Positions 49,625 to 58,708 of a DNA stretch of 64,000 nt are shown here, in pieces. The notes under the pieces are model-generated. The model did not search any database. It saw only the letters and a list, made by a program, of their open reading frames with translations, and had not been told where the DNA came from. The translations under genes and the position numbers were made by a program. Location: the NCBI RefSeq assembly GCF_036013525.1, contig NZ_CP107853.1:7874001-7938000 (forward strand), in the 5' to 3' direction. Each line of letters opens with the position of its first letter. Positions within the stretch are counted from its first letter, which is position 1. The stretch is from Nonomuraea sp. NBC_00507. Its GTDB lineage: Bacteria; Actinomycetota; Actinomycetes; Streptosporangiales; Streptosporangiaceae.

Positions 49625-52428
49625 CTCAGCTCCACGAGTGCGGCCAGTTCGGCGTCGGTCAGCTCGGTGAAGGCGCCCTCGCCCGAGGCGAGCACGGCCT
49701 CGGCGAGCGAGCGTTTGGCGGCCAGCATCTGGGCGACGCGGTCCTCGATCGTGCCCTCGGCGATGAGCCGGTGCACCTGGACGGGGCGCGTCTGGCCGAT
49801 GCGGTAGGCCCGGTCGGTGGCCTGGTCCTCCACCGCGGGGTTCCACCAGCGGTCGTAGTGGATCACGTGGTCGGCGCGGGTGAGGTTCAGCCCGGTGCCG
49901 GCGGCCTTGAGCGACAGCAGGAACACCGGCGCATGGCCGTCCTGGAAGCGGCGGACCATCTCCTCGCGGCGGGTGACGGGGGTGCCGCCGTGCAGCAGCT
50001 GGGTGGGCACACCGCGGTCGGTCAGGTGGGTGTCGAGGAGGCGGGCCATGGCGACGTACTGGGTGAAGATCAGCACGGCGCCGTCCTCGGCGACGATGGT
50101 GTCGACGAGCTCGTCGAGCAGCTCCAGCTTGCCGGAGCGGCCGGCCAGCCTGGGGGTGCCTTCGTGCAGGTAATGGGCGGGGTGGTTGCAGATTTGCTTG
50201 AGCCCGGTCAGCAGCTTGACGATCAGGCCGCGCCGGGCCATGCCCTTCGCGTTCGCGATCTGCGCCATGATCTCCCGCACGACGGCCTCGTACAGGCCGG
50301 CCTGCTCGGGGGTGAGAGCGACCGGCCGGTCGGTCTCGGTCTTGGGCGGCAGCTCGGGCGCGATGCCGGGGTCGCTCTTGCGGCGGCGCAGCAGGAACGG
50401 CCCCACCAGCCGCGACAGCCGGGCGGCCGCATCGCTGTCGCCGGACTCGACGGGTTTGGCCCATCGCGCCCGGAACCGGGCCAGGGGGCCGAGCAGTCCC
50501 GGTGTGGTCCAGTCGAGGATGGCCCACAGGTCCGTCAGGTTGTTCTCGACGGGGGTGCCGGTCAGCGCGACGCGGGCGGCGGCGGGGATCTCCCGCAGCG
50601 CCTTGGCGGTGCCGGAGGCCGGGTTCTTGACGTGCTGCGCCTCGTCGGCGACGAGCAGACCCCACGGGTGCGCGCCCAGCCGGGCCGCGTCGAGCCGCAT
50701 CGTTCCGTACGTCGTCAGGACGAATCCCTCGTCGGCCAGCGTGCGGCCGGCGCCGTGGAAGCGGCGTACCGGTACGCCGGGCGCGAACCTGGCGATCTCC
50801 CGTTCCCAGTTGCCCAGCAGCGACGCCGGGCACACCACCAGCGTCGGTCCACTGTTCCTGTGCAGGTGGAGGGCGATCAGGGTGATGGTCTTGCCCAGGC
50901 CCATGTCGTCGGCCAGGCAGCCGCCGAGCCCGAGCGAGGTCATCCTGGCCAGCCAGCGCAGCCCGTGCAGCTGGTAGTCCCGCAGTGTGGCGGCCAGCCC
51001 GTCCGGCGGGCCGGTCTCCTCCGGCTCGGCCAGCCGGTCGCGCAGCTCGCGCAGCCAGGCGGTGGGCTCGACGGACACCTGCTCGCCCTCGACCTCGACC
51101 GACCCGGTCAGCGCGGCGCCGAGCGCCTCCAGCCCGGTCAGCGGCTTGAGGTCGCGCTGGCGGGCCTTGCGGGCCAGATCGGGGTCGATCAGCACCCACT
51201 GGTCGCGCAGCCGCACGACGGGCCGGTGCGCCTCGGCCAGCCGGTCCATCTCGGCCGCGGTCAGCCGCTGCCCGCCCAGGGCGAGCTGCCAGTTGAAGCT
51301 GGTCAGGTGGTGGCCGCCGAGGAAGGACGGCAGGTCGGAGGGCGCGGCGTCCCGCTCGCCGAGGACGGCGCTGGCGGTCAGGCCGCGCACCAGCGACCTG
51401 GGCCAGTGGACCTCCACACCGGCCGCCCCCAGCCGCTGCGCGGCCCCGGCCAGCAGGTCCTCCACGTCGCCGTCGGACAGGGCGAGCTCGTCCGGCACCG
51501 CGCTGTCGAGCAGCTGTCCCAGCCGTGGCCAGGCGCGGGCGGCCCGCCGGATGGCGAGCGTGGCGTCGATCCTGGCCCGTGCCCCGAACCCGGGGTCCCT
51601 GCCCTGCCACAGCTCGGCCGCGTCGACCACCAGCGACGGATCGGCCAGGCTGTGCAGCTGGACCACCGCGCGGAACTCGGCCGCCTCCATGTCGTCGTCG
51701 GTCTCCAGCCGCAGCGACAGGCGCACTCCGGCGTCGAGCCCGGCCGACACCTCCTCGGCCCAGCGGCGCAGGTGAGGCACTTTGACGGGTTTGACGGCGG
51801 CGTAGGCGGTGGTGCCGGTGGCGCGTACGGCGCCGGGAGAGCGGGGTATGGCGTCGGCGACGGCATCGAGGAAGGCCCGCAGGAGGTTTTCCGCATCGGG
51901 CAACCAGAGCTCCATGGCATCCGGTGCTGCGGCGTCGGATGCTGCGGCGTCGGATGGTGCGGCGTCGGATGGTGCGGCGTCGGATGGTGCGGCGTCGGAT
52001 GGTGCGGCGTCGGATGGTGCGGGCAGGGGGATGGCGCGGGCGGTGGCGGGCATGGCGGCGGCCAGGTCGCGGATGCGCTGCACGTCGGCCGTGTCCAAGG
52101 GGCCGGCGCGCCAGGAGTCGTGGTCGCCGGCCGTCACGCCGGGCAGGATGCGGCCGCGGGTGACGAGCTGGAGGGCGACGAGCGCGGCCGCACCCCAGAA
52201 GCGGGCGGCGGGATGGGCCTGCTCGTCCGTGCGCGCCCTGGCCAGCGCCGCCACCGCGGCCGCGACGGGCACGCGGGTGGCGGCGACCCGGCGGGCGCGT
52301 ACGCTGCCGTCGTGCTGCTCGGCCACGGTCACGGCCTCGGTCCCTGCGGGGTCGAGGAAGCTCACGTGGCCGGACCTGGGCGGGTCGCCGGGTTCGAAGA
52401 TTGCTGCGTGACGGTACAGATCCAGCAT
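49621..52428 (-). CDS. SNF2-family DEAD/DEAH helicase
   Basis: A 935-residue ATPase with a long N-terminal region. Helicase motifs are CLADDMGLGKTITLIALHLH (I), LLVADEAQHVKNPAS (II), ARVALTGTPVENNLTDLWAI (III) and, in the C-terminal RecA domain, QDGHAPVFLLSLKAAGTGLN and RAYRIGQTRPVQVHRLIAEG. It remodels DNA-protein complexes. A Ser-Asp-Ala-Ala-Pro repeat encoded by a 15-bp tandem repeat lies near residues 135-170. ATG 52428 adjoins a perfect palindrome. It is operonic with the SWIM gene; this pair is common in actinomycetes. Confidence 0.93.
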   Translation of the reverse strand: MLDLYRHAAIFEPGDPPRSGHVSFLDPAGTEAVTVAEQHDGSVRARRVAATRVPVAAAVAALARARTDEQAHPAARFWGAAALVALQLVTRGRILPGVTAGDHDSWRAGPLDTADVQRIRDLAAAMPATARAIPLPAPSDAAPSDAAPSDAAPSDAAPSDAAASDAAAPDAMELWLPDAENLLRAFLDAVADAIPRSPGAVRATGTTAYAAVKPVKVPHLRRWAEEVSAGLDAGVRLSLRLETDDDMEAAEFRAVVQLHSLADPSLVVDAAELWQGRDPGFGARARIDATLAIRRAARAWPRLGQLLDSAVPDELALSDGDVEDLLAGAAQRLGAAGVEVHWPRSLVRGLTASAVLGERDAAPSDLPSFLGGHHLTSFNWQLALGGQRLTAAEMDRLAEAHRPVVRLRDQWVLIDPDLARKARQRDLKPLTGLEALGAALTGSVEVEGEQVSVEPTAWLRELRDRLAEPEETGPPDGLAATLRDYQLHGLRWLARMTSLGLGGCLADDMGLGKTITLIALHLHRNSGPTLVVCPASLLGNWEREIARFAPGVPVRRFHGAGRTLADEGFVLTTYGTMRLDAARLGAHPWGLLVADEAQHVKNPASGTAKALREIPAAARVALTGTPVENNLTDLWAILDWTTPGLLGPLARFRARWAKPVESGDSDAAARLSRLVGPFLLRRRKSDPGIAPELPPKTETDRPVALTPEQAGLYEAVVREIMAQIANAKGMARRGLIVKLLTGLKQICNHPAHYLHEGTPRLAGRSGKLELLDELVDTIVAEDGAVLIFTQYVAMARLLDTHLTDRGVPTQLLHGGTPVTRREEMVRRFQDGHAPVFLLSLKAAGTGLNLTRADHVIHYDRWWNPAVEDQATDRAYRIGQTRPVQVHRLIAEGTIEDRVAQMLAAKRSLAEAVLASGEGAFTELTDAELAALVELR
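51921..52020. repeat. 15-bp tandem minisatellite inside the helicase gene
   Basis: The unit GGATGGTGCGGCGTC is repeated about six or seven times, with degenerate copies on the left. It keeps frame and encodes repeated Ser-Asp-Ala-Ala-Pro, a probably disordered linker that may vary in length among strains. Confidence 0.85.
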
Positions 52429-52430
52429 GA

Positions 52431-52445
52431 CCGTACAGTGTACGG
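52431..52445. promoter_or_regulatory. CCGTACA-G-TGTACGG palindrome at the helicase start
   Basis: A perfect 7-bp inverted repeat lies two bases upstream of the helicase ATG. It may be an operator or overlap a leaderless promoter. It does not match the actinobacterial LexA box. Confidence 0.55.
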
Positions 52446-52529
52446 TACGAGAGAGGTGTGGTTTACCACAGTGCTGATCGGGCGCTCGCCTCATTCCGGG
52501 CATATCTGATCTTCCATAGCCTTGAGCCC

Positions 52530-53147
52530 ATGACTGATTGGCTCGTTGGACTGATGGAGACTCTCGGGGCCCCGGGGGCGGGCCTCGCGATCGCGTTAGA
52601 GAACCTGTTCCCGCCCCTGCCGAGCGAGGTGATCCTGCCGTTGTCGGGCTTCACCGCCAGCAGAGGCGAGATGGGCCTGCTGGATGTGCTGGTGTGGACG
52701 ACGCTGGGCTCGGTGGTCGGCGCGCTGGCGCTGTACTGGGTGGGCGCGCTGCTGGGCCGTGAGCGCGTGCTGGCCATCGCCGCCCGGTTGCCGCTGGTGA
52801 AGGTGTCCGACATCGAGAAGACCGAGGCATGGTTCGCCCGGCACGGTCGCAAGACGGTGTTCTTCGGCAGGATGATCCCCATCTTCCGCAGCCTCATCTC
52901 GGTCCCGGCGGGGGTGGAGCGGATGCCGCTGTCCACGTTCACGCTGCTGACGACGGCCGGCAGCCTGATCTGGAACACGATCTTCGTGCTGGCCGGCTAT
53001 GCCCTGGGTGAGAACTGGTCGCTGGTCGAGGCCTACGTCGGGGTCGGCACCAACATCGTGATCGCCATGGTGGTGGCGGCGGTGCTGGTGTTCGTGGGCG
53101 TGCGGCTGGCCGAGCGCCGTAAGGGCCGGCATGCGTCTCGTCGTTGA
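52530..53147 (+). CDS. DedA-family membrane protein
   Basis: A 205-residue membrane protein. The family signature is LENLFPPLPSEVILPLSGFT and the second conserved block is FARHGRKTVFFGRMIPIFRS followed by LISVPAGVERMPLSTF. DedA/VTT proteins are lipid scramblase-like, acting in undecaprenyl-phosphate or phospholipid recycling. ATG 52530 places the signature at about residue 24. Its last 17 bp overlap the following kinase gene. Confidence 0.92.
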   Translation: MTDWLVGLMETLGAPGAGLAIALENLFPPLPSEVILPLSGFTASRGEMGLLDVLVWTTLGSVVGALALYWVGALLGRERVLAIAARLPLVKVSDIEKTEAWFARHGRKTVFFGRMIPIFRSLISVPAGVERMPLSTFTLLTTAGSLIWNTIFVLAGYALGENWSLVEAYVGVGTNIVIAMVVAAVLVFVGVRLAERRKGRHASRR

Positions 53148-54231
53148 GGGCCTGCGGCAGTTGGGCGCGGTGACGCTCGGCGCCGTCACCGCGCTGGGCG
53201 GCCTGGCGTTCGCGCTGCCGGCGCTGCCGCTCGCGGGCCATCCCCACGCCGGTGCGGCGGCGCGGCGGCTGGCCCGGCTGGAGGCGCGCCGCCTGCGCGT
53301 GGACGCTGCCGCCCTCGACGCGCTCACCGGGAACGACGGGCGGCCGCTGCGTTATCTGGCCGCGCGGGCGCCCGTGGGCCTGCTGGGCGGGATGGTGATC
53401 ATCTTGCTTGTCTTCGGCGCGTGGCAGGGCGGCCAGCTGGCCTGGGCGTGGCTGTGGGGTGAGGAGTTCGACGGGATGGCGCGTTCGCTGCCCCTCGCCC
53501 TCTACACCGGCACCCTCGGGGGCGTGCTGCTGTTCGTCGCCCTGTCGGGCGTGGCGGGGGTGCATGTGCTGGAGCGGCGGCTGGTGATGCGGATGCTGGG
53601 CCCGGACCGTACCGAGGTGCTGGAGCGCAGGATCGCCGAGCTGGCCGAGAGCCGGGCGGGCATCGTGGCGGCGGTCGACTCCGAGCGGCGGCGCATCGAG
53701 CGGGACCTGCACGACGGGATGCAGCAGCGGCTGGTGGCGCTGTCGATGCTCGTCGGACGCGCTCGCCGGGGGCGGCAGGAGCTGCTGGATCAGGCGCACC
53801 AGGAGGCGCAGCAGGCGCTGGCCGAGCTACGCGAGGTGGCCTGGCGGGTCTACCCGAGCGGGCTGGACTCGCTCGGGCTGGGGGAGGCGCTGGCGGGGGT
53901 GGCCGAACGCTCCAGCGTGCCGGTCACGGTAGCGTGCGACCTGCGCCGGCGGCCGCCGATGGCGATGGAGACGGCGGCGTACTTCGTGGTGTGCGAGGCG
54001 GTGACGAACGCCGCCAAACACGCCGGCGCCGGGCTCATCACGGTCGAGGTGCGCGAGGAGGATGCGGCGGTGGTCGTACGGGTGCGTGACGACGGGGCGG
54101 GCGGCGCGAGCCCCGCGGGCGGCGGGCTGTCCGGGCTGGCCCGGCGGGTGGCCGCGCTGGACGGCTCCTTCGAGGTGGACAGCCCGGCGGGCGGGCCGAC
54201 GACGATCACGGCGGTGCTGCCGTGCGGGTGA
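53131..54231 (+). CDS. NarL-type sensor histidine kinase
   Basis: A 366-residue kinase. Three membrane segments occupy about residues 10-35, 85-110 and 115-140. HisKA_3 is seen in RRRIERDLHDGMQQRLVALS and the ATPase in VVCEAVTNAAKHAGAGLITV, VRVRDDGAGG and GGLSGLARRVAALDGSFEVD. It overlaps dedA upstream and the start of its response-regulator gene downstream. Because that regulator is broken, the kinase is now orphaned locally. Confidence 0.9.
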   Translation: MRLVVEGLRQLGAVTLGAVTALGGLAFALPALPLAGHPHAGAAARRLARLEARRLRVDAAALDALTGNDGRPLRYLAARAPVGLLGGMVIILLVFGAWQGGQLAWAWLWGEEFDGMARSLPLALYTGTLGGVLLFVALSGVAGVHVLERRLVMRMLGPDRTEVLERRIAELAESRAGIVAAVDSERRRIERDLHDGMQQRLVALSMLVGRARRGRQELLDQAHQEAQQALAELREVAWRVYPSGLDSLGLGEALAGVAERSSVPVTVACDLRRRPPMAMETAAYFVVCEAVTNAAKHAGAGLITVEVREEDAAVVVRVRDDGAGGASPAGGGLSGLARRVAALDGSFEVDSPAGGPTTITAVLPCG

Positions 54232-54650
54232 TCCTGGCCGAGGACTCCACGTTGCTGCGCGCGGGCCTGGTGCGGCTGCTGCTGGAGGAGGGCCACGAGG
54301 TGCCGGCCGCGGTGAGCGACGCCGAGGGCCTGGTGGCGGCGGTGGCTGCGGACGAGCCGGACATCGTGGTGGTGGACGTGCGCATGCCGCCGACCCACAC
54401 CGACGAGGGCCTGCGGGCGGCGCTGGCCTGCGGGCAAGGTGCTGGACGCGCTGGCGCGGCTGACCGCCCGTGAGCGTGAAGTGCTGGAACGGATGGCGCA
54501 GGGGCTGACCAACGCCTCGATCGCCCAGGCGCTGCACGTGTCGCAGAGCGCCGTGGAAAAGCACGTCAACTCGCTGTTCGACAAGCTGGGCCTGTCGCAC
54601 ACCAACGGATACAGCCGGCGGGTGCTGGCCGTGCTGTGGGTGGCCTACTC
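54222..54650 (+). pseudogene. NarL-family response regulator, internally deleted and frameshifted
   Basis: GTG 54222 opens a normal receiver (MRVILAEDSTLLRAGLVRLL, phosphoacceptor in DIVVVDVRMPPTHTDEGL), but after LRAALAC the sequence jumps, in a new frame, to LDALARLTAREREVLERMAQ and SNAS-type HTH (GLTNASIAQALHVSQSAVEK). About 60 codons that should hold the conserved lysine and the last receiver strands are missing. No intact protein can be made; the tail reads into the convergent gene. Confidence 0.85.
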
Positions 54651-55112
54651 CAAGGGCAACAAGTCCGGTGTGCCCTCGTTGACCGGTTCGAGCACGAAGA
54701 CCGGGATCTGGCGGTCGGTCTTGCGCTGGTAGTCGGCATAGTCCGGGTATGCGGCCACCGCCCGGCGCCACCACAGGGCCTTCTCGTCCTCGAACACCTC
54801 GCGCGCTCGGTACTCCCGGGTCACCGCGCCGTCCTGAAGCTCGACAACCGGCTCGGCGACCAGGCTGGCGTACCACTGCGGGTTGGCCGGCGCGCCACCC
54901 TTGGACGCGACAGCCGCGTAGCGCCCCTCGTGCTCGACACGCATCACCAACGTCTTGCGGACCTTGCCGGTCTTGGCGCCCCGGTAGGTCATCAGCACGG
55001 TGGGCAGGTCACGGATCGTGACGCCGTCGGTGGTGCCGGTGCGCATGATCTGCTCGACGTGCTCGCGGACCCATCCCCACGCGCTCGGTTCGTAATCACC
55101 AGTCAATGCCAT
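54645..55112 (-). CDS. Ddn-like deazaflavin-dependent nitroreductase
   Basis: A 155-residue split-barrel protein. [40 protein letters not shown] and [12 protein letters not shown] match the F420-dependent nitro/quinone reductase family, as does its length. ATG 55112 gives [20 protein letters not shown]. It is related in type to the N-terminal half of the fusion protein at 15968. Its 3' end converges on the broken response regulator. Confidence 0.88.
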   Translation of the reverse strand: MALTGDYEPSAWGWVREHVEQIMRTGTTDGVTIRDLPTVLMTYRGAKTGKVRKTLVMRVEHEGRYAAVASKGGAPANPQWYASLVAEPVVELQDGAVTREYRAREVFEDEKALWWRRAVAAYPDYADYQRKTDRQIPVFVLEPVNEGTPDLLPLE

Positions 55113-55261
55113 GTGCTGATCAACGTGCCCGGCTCGTCGCTGATTCCGCGACCTGACCGAGCCGCCGGCCGTCCGGGTGGCGGGGCACCGGGTATCCACT
55201 TTGTCGGTCAAGGTCTTCAGGATGCCGGGGAGTTCGGCCTCCGTGTCGGCGGGCAGGCCAG

Positions 55262-55456
55262 TGGCAGGAAGGGAAACTGGCCGACAAGCCGGTGCTCGGG
55301 ACGGCCGCCGGCGCCAGAGCTGCGACGGAGGCCGGCGGGAGTTCCCCGGCCGCCGCCCTCGCCGCCGGCTACGACCTGGTCTTCCTCGTGGCGGCCGGGC
55401 TCGGCTTGGCCATCGCGATGGTCAGCTTGCTGCTGCCGCGGCACCGGCGCGGCTGA
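55262..55456 (+). pseudogene. MFS transporter C-terminal remnant
   Basis: The frame ending at 55456 contains [20 protein letters not shown] and [19 protein letters not shown], the last helix and tail of a 14-helix EmrB/QacA-type drug transporter. The rest of the gene is missing. Confidence 0.6.
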
Positions 55457-55544
55457 CCGCCTCGTCACCGCCTCCGTACGTGGCGAGGGTCTTCATCCGC
55501 CGCACCGGCGCTGGCAGCCGTACCATGCCAGGCCGGGCGCGACG

Positions 55545-56648
55545 CTACTTCAGCCGGCCGAAGAAGGCCCGCAGGTCCGCGGCCACCGCCTCCGGCGCCT
55601 CCATGGCCGGGAAGTGGCCGCCCCGCTCGTGCTCCGCCCAGTAGGTGTCGGCGGACGGGTTGAGCAGCTTGCGGACCGTGGCGTCGGCGCCGAAGACCGA
55701 GACCCCCTGCGGTACCGCCGCCGGCGCCCCCCAGTCGGTGGAGTGGGCCTGCTCGTAGAGGAAGCGGGCGGCCGAGATGCCGGAGCCGGTGAACCAGTAG
55801 AGGCTCACGATGGTGAGCAGCTGGTCCCGGTCGTAGGGCAGGTCGGTCCACTCCTCGAACTTCTCCGCGATCCAGCCGAGCTGCCCGGCCGGTGAGTCGT
55901 TGAGCAGGTAGCCGACGGTCTGGGGCCGGCTGTTCTGGATCGCCAGGTATCCGCTGCCCTCGCTGCGGAACTTCGCGATCCGGTCCAGGATCAGCCGGTC
56001 CACCTCGTCCTCCGGGTCCAGCCCGTCAGCCATGCCGGGCAGGAAGGAGGCCGTGTTGGCGGCGGTGAGGGCGTCGGTCACCACGTGCACGCCGGCCACG
56101 TGCTCGCCGTCGAGGCCGGCCACCGCGCCGGAGACGCCGGCGCCGATGTCGCCGCCGTGGACGCCGTAGCGGTCGTAGCCGAGGCGGCTCATCAGCTCGG
56201 CCCAAGCCCGCGCGGTGCGGCCCATCGCCCAGCCCGCCTCGCGGACCGGGGTGGAGAAGCCGAAGCCGGGCAGCGACGGCACGACCAGGTGGAAGTCCTG
56301 CCTCAGGTGCTCGATCAGGCTGGTGAACTCGGCGAACAGGCTCGGGTAGCCGTGGGTGAGCACCAGCGGGAGGGCACCGGGGTTGTCGCAGCGGACGTGC
56401 AGGAAGTGGATCGGCTGCCCGTCGATCTCGGTGACGTACTGCGGATAGTCGTTGAGCCGGGCCTCGGCGGCCCGCCAGTCGTAGCCGTCGGTCCAGTACG
56501 CGGCCAGCTCCTTCAGGAACTCCAGCGGCACGCCCCGGCTCCACCCGGCGCCGGGCAGCTCGTCGGGCCAGCGCGTCCTGGACAGCCGGTCGGCCAGGTC
56601 GTCGACGTCGGACTGCGGGATGGCGATGCGGAACGGCTGGATGGTCAT
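55545..56648 (-). CDS. Epoxide hydrolase (EHN-domain alpha/beta hydrolase)
   Basis: A 367-residue enzyme. The N-terminal EHN domain shows DVDDLADRLSRTRWPDELPG and the core has VLTHGYPSLFAEFTSLIEHL, nucleophile Asp in YGVHGGDIGAGVSGAVAGLD, and the final histidine in HERGGHFPAMEAPEAVAADL. It opens epoxides to diols through an aspartyl ester. GGAGG lies 5-6 bases before the ATG. It stands alone on the minus strand amid broken genes. Confidence 0.93.
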   Translation of the reverse strand: MTIQPFRIAIPQSDVDDLADRLSRTRWPDELPGAGWSRGVPLEFLKELAAYWTDGYDWRAAEARLNDYPQYVTEIDGQPIHFLHVRCDNPGALPLVLTHGYPSLFAEFTSLIEHLRQDFHLVVPSLPGFGFSTPVREAGWAMGRTARAWAELMSRLGYDRYGVHGGDIGAGVSGAVAGLDGEHVAGVHVVTDALTAANTASFLPGMADGLDPEDEVDRLILDRIAKFRSEGSGYLAIQNSRPQTVGYLLNDSPAGQLGWIAEKFEEWTDLPYDRDQLLTIVSLYWFTGSGISAARFLYEQAHSTDWGAPAAVPQGVSVFGADATVRKLLNPSADTYWAEHERGGHFPAMEAPEAVAADLRAFFGRLK

Positions 56649-56818
56649 CGGATCCTCCGTTGGCTGGGGTTACGCATCCCACGCTATGGGCCAATGAGGA
56701 ACATTTCGTTCCGCAATCGGAAACCAGAGCCGAAGCATGCAGGTGACCACGGGCACCATCCGCAACGACGTGGAGCGGCTGCGCCGGCGGGCGCGCGTGC
56801 TGTTGATAGGGTCGCGCC

Positions 56819-57689
56819 GTGACCGCTTCCGTGCCGCCGCCCTCCCGTCCCCTGCGCATCGCCGCAGCTCAGGCGTGCCCAGAGCCGGGTGACATCGTGG
56901 CCAACACCGCTACCGCCGCGGCCATGGTCCGCGAGGCCGCAGAGCACTCAGGTGCCCAGGTGGGTCGTCTTCCCGGAGAAGTTCCTCACCGGCTACGAGC
57001 CGGACCTCATCCGCGCCGACCCGGAACGCTGCGCCGTGCAGGCAGACGGAGACGAACGGCTCGACCCCCTGCTGACGGCATGCCGTGACACCGAAACCGT
57101 GGCCATCGTCGGCACGGCGGTGCACGACGCCGGTGCGCTGACCGTGTCCGCCCTCGTCATCGACCCGGACGGCACGTGGGTCACCCGCTACGACAAGCAG
57201 ATGCTCTTCCGCACCGAGCGGGACGTCTACCGTCCTGGGCGCCACGGGCTCTCGCTCGACGTCGACGGCTGGCGGCTGGGCCTTGGCGTCTGCTACGACT
57301 TCGGCTTCCCCGAGCACGCGCGCGCGGCTGCGCTCGACGGCTGCCACGCCTACGTGGTGGGTGCGCTGTTCAGCGTCGGCAACGGCTACTACGAGTCCCG
57401 GATGTGGTTCCCGTCACGGGCCTTCGACAACACCATGTACACGGTGCTGTCCAACCACGTCGGCTCCATGGGCGGCTGGGCCACGTGCGGCAGCAGCGCC
57501 GTCTGGGACCCGACCGGCCGCCTCGTCACCGAGGCCGGGCCCGACGGCCGGCAACTGCTCGTCGCCGACCTCGACCCGGACTGCCTGCGCCGCGCCCGCA
57601 ACGCCCACTCCGTGCTGGACGACCTGCGCGACCCGGCCCTTGAGCCACGTGAGCGAATCACCCTGTCCCCGGTCCCGTCACGGGGCTAG
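56819..57689 (+). pseudogene. Carbon-nitrogen hydrolase with one-base frameshift
   Basis: GTG 56819 starts MTASVPPPSRPLRIAAAQAC, a normal nitrilase-superfamily N-terminus, but a CCC run at 56955-56957 has one base too many; dropping one C joins SGAR to WVVFPEKFLTGYEPDLIRAD. The rest is intact to 57689. The catalytic triad is complete across the break: Glu in FPEKF, Lys in YDKQMLFR and Cys in LGVCYDFGFPEH. It would hydrolyse an amide or nitrile. A sequencing error is as likely as true decay. Confidence 0.8.
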
Positions 57690-57851
57690 CCGCCTGTCGG
57701 CACCGATCCGGGGGTTGAGCAGCATACGAACGAAAAGTCGCGTTAGTGGGCCGGGCGGAAGCGGCTTGGCGGACATTCCGTTCCGGATTGGGGCGTCTGA
57801 AGGATCGGAACCGAATTTTGGCGCTACGAGGCGTCCAGGCAACAACTCGGA

Positions 57852-58070
57852 TCAGTGTCGGCGTCGGGGTGGAGCAAGGTGCTCCGTGACGGCGGCGATG
57901 GCCTCCGCTCCGGGTTTGACGTAGCGCATGGCGGTGCGGGGTTTTTGTGCCGGGTCTTGCCCATGATGAGCTGCAGCGGGACCTCGGCGTCGCCGAGGTG
58001 GGTGGCGGCGCTGTGGCGCAGCTGGTGCAGGTCGAGACCGGCGTACTTGGCCCAGGACTCTCGAAGCTAC
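57852..58070 (-). pseudogene. Tyrosine recombinase C-terminal remnant
   Basis: The minus strand gives GLDLHQLRHSAATHLGDAEV (with the HxxR motif) and PLQLIMGKTRHKNP, then after a slip in an A/C run, RTAMRYVKPGAEAIAAVTEH with a catalytic-type tyrosine. Only about 70 residues remain. It is unrelated in sequence to the remnant near 35.8 kb. Confidence 0.7.
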
Positions 58071-58309
58071 GGCGAGCCGCAAGGTAGCGGTGAGGTAGGT
58101 ATCGGCTTCGAGGCGTAGTTGTCACGGCTCGGGCATACCTGGCAGTAATGAGTTCGGTGCCCTTGATCGTGGTCCCTGTTCGCCGGGGGATCGGCGGTCG
58201 ATGTTCAGGACCCGTTCTCAGCGGACCGGGTCGATGGTGAGGCCCTTCTCCAGGCTCCATAGCCAGTAGCCGCCACACCGCGTGACCGCCCACCCGTTCG
58301 CGACGGGTC

Positions 58310-58664
58310 TGCGGATCTGCTGCACAGCCTGATGATGATCGCCGTGATAAGGGCGAGCAGTTCGATCGCGGCGGACGTCCAACCGACCCCGGCGACTCCG
58401 GAATGGCCCCAGGGCGACGGAGCCGAGCAGGCCGCCGAGAGCGATGCCAAAGTAGACGGCGCTGGCGTTGAGCGACAGGACGAGCCCCGCCGTGGGTGGA
58501 GCGAGCTCGACCAGGCGGTGCTGCTGGATGGGGGAGAAGGACCAGCCGAAGACGCCCCAGACCGCGAGCGCCACCGCGGACGCCACCGCACCGGCGCTGC
58601 CGTGCACGCCGAGGGTGGCCAGCGTGCCCAGGGCGGCCAGCCGACATCCCGAATAGGCCGACAT
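58310..58664 (-). pseudogene. MFS transporter C-terminal remnant
   Basis: Minus-strand sequence shows VWGVFGWSFSPIQQHRLVEL, AGLVLSLNASAVYFGIALGG and, after a frameshift, WTSAAIELLALITAIIIRLC, the last helices of an AraJ/DHA1-type transporter. There is no N-terminal half. Confidence 0.65.
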
Positions 58665-58708
58665 CCCGAATAGACGGTCTCGATGGTGGGATCGACGAGA
58701 GGGGTCGT

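Noticed and set aside
51921..52020. Tandem repeats considered as a CRISPR array
   Set aside because: The 15-bp units are contiguous with no spacers and lie in frame within a helicase gene.
48497..52428. SNF2 helicase plus SWIM protein considered as a defence (DISARM-like) system
   Set aside because: No methyltransferase, PLD or DUF1998 partner is present, and this pair is common in actinomycete core regions.
52431..52445. Palindrome at the helicase start considered as a LexA/SOS box
   Set aside because: It does not match the actinobacterial SOS consensus GAAC-N4-GTTC.
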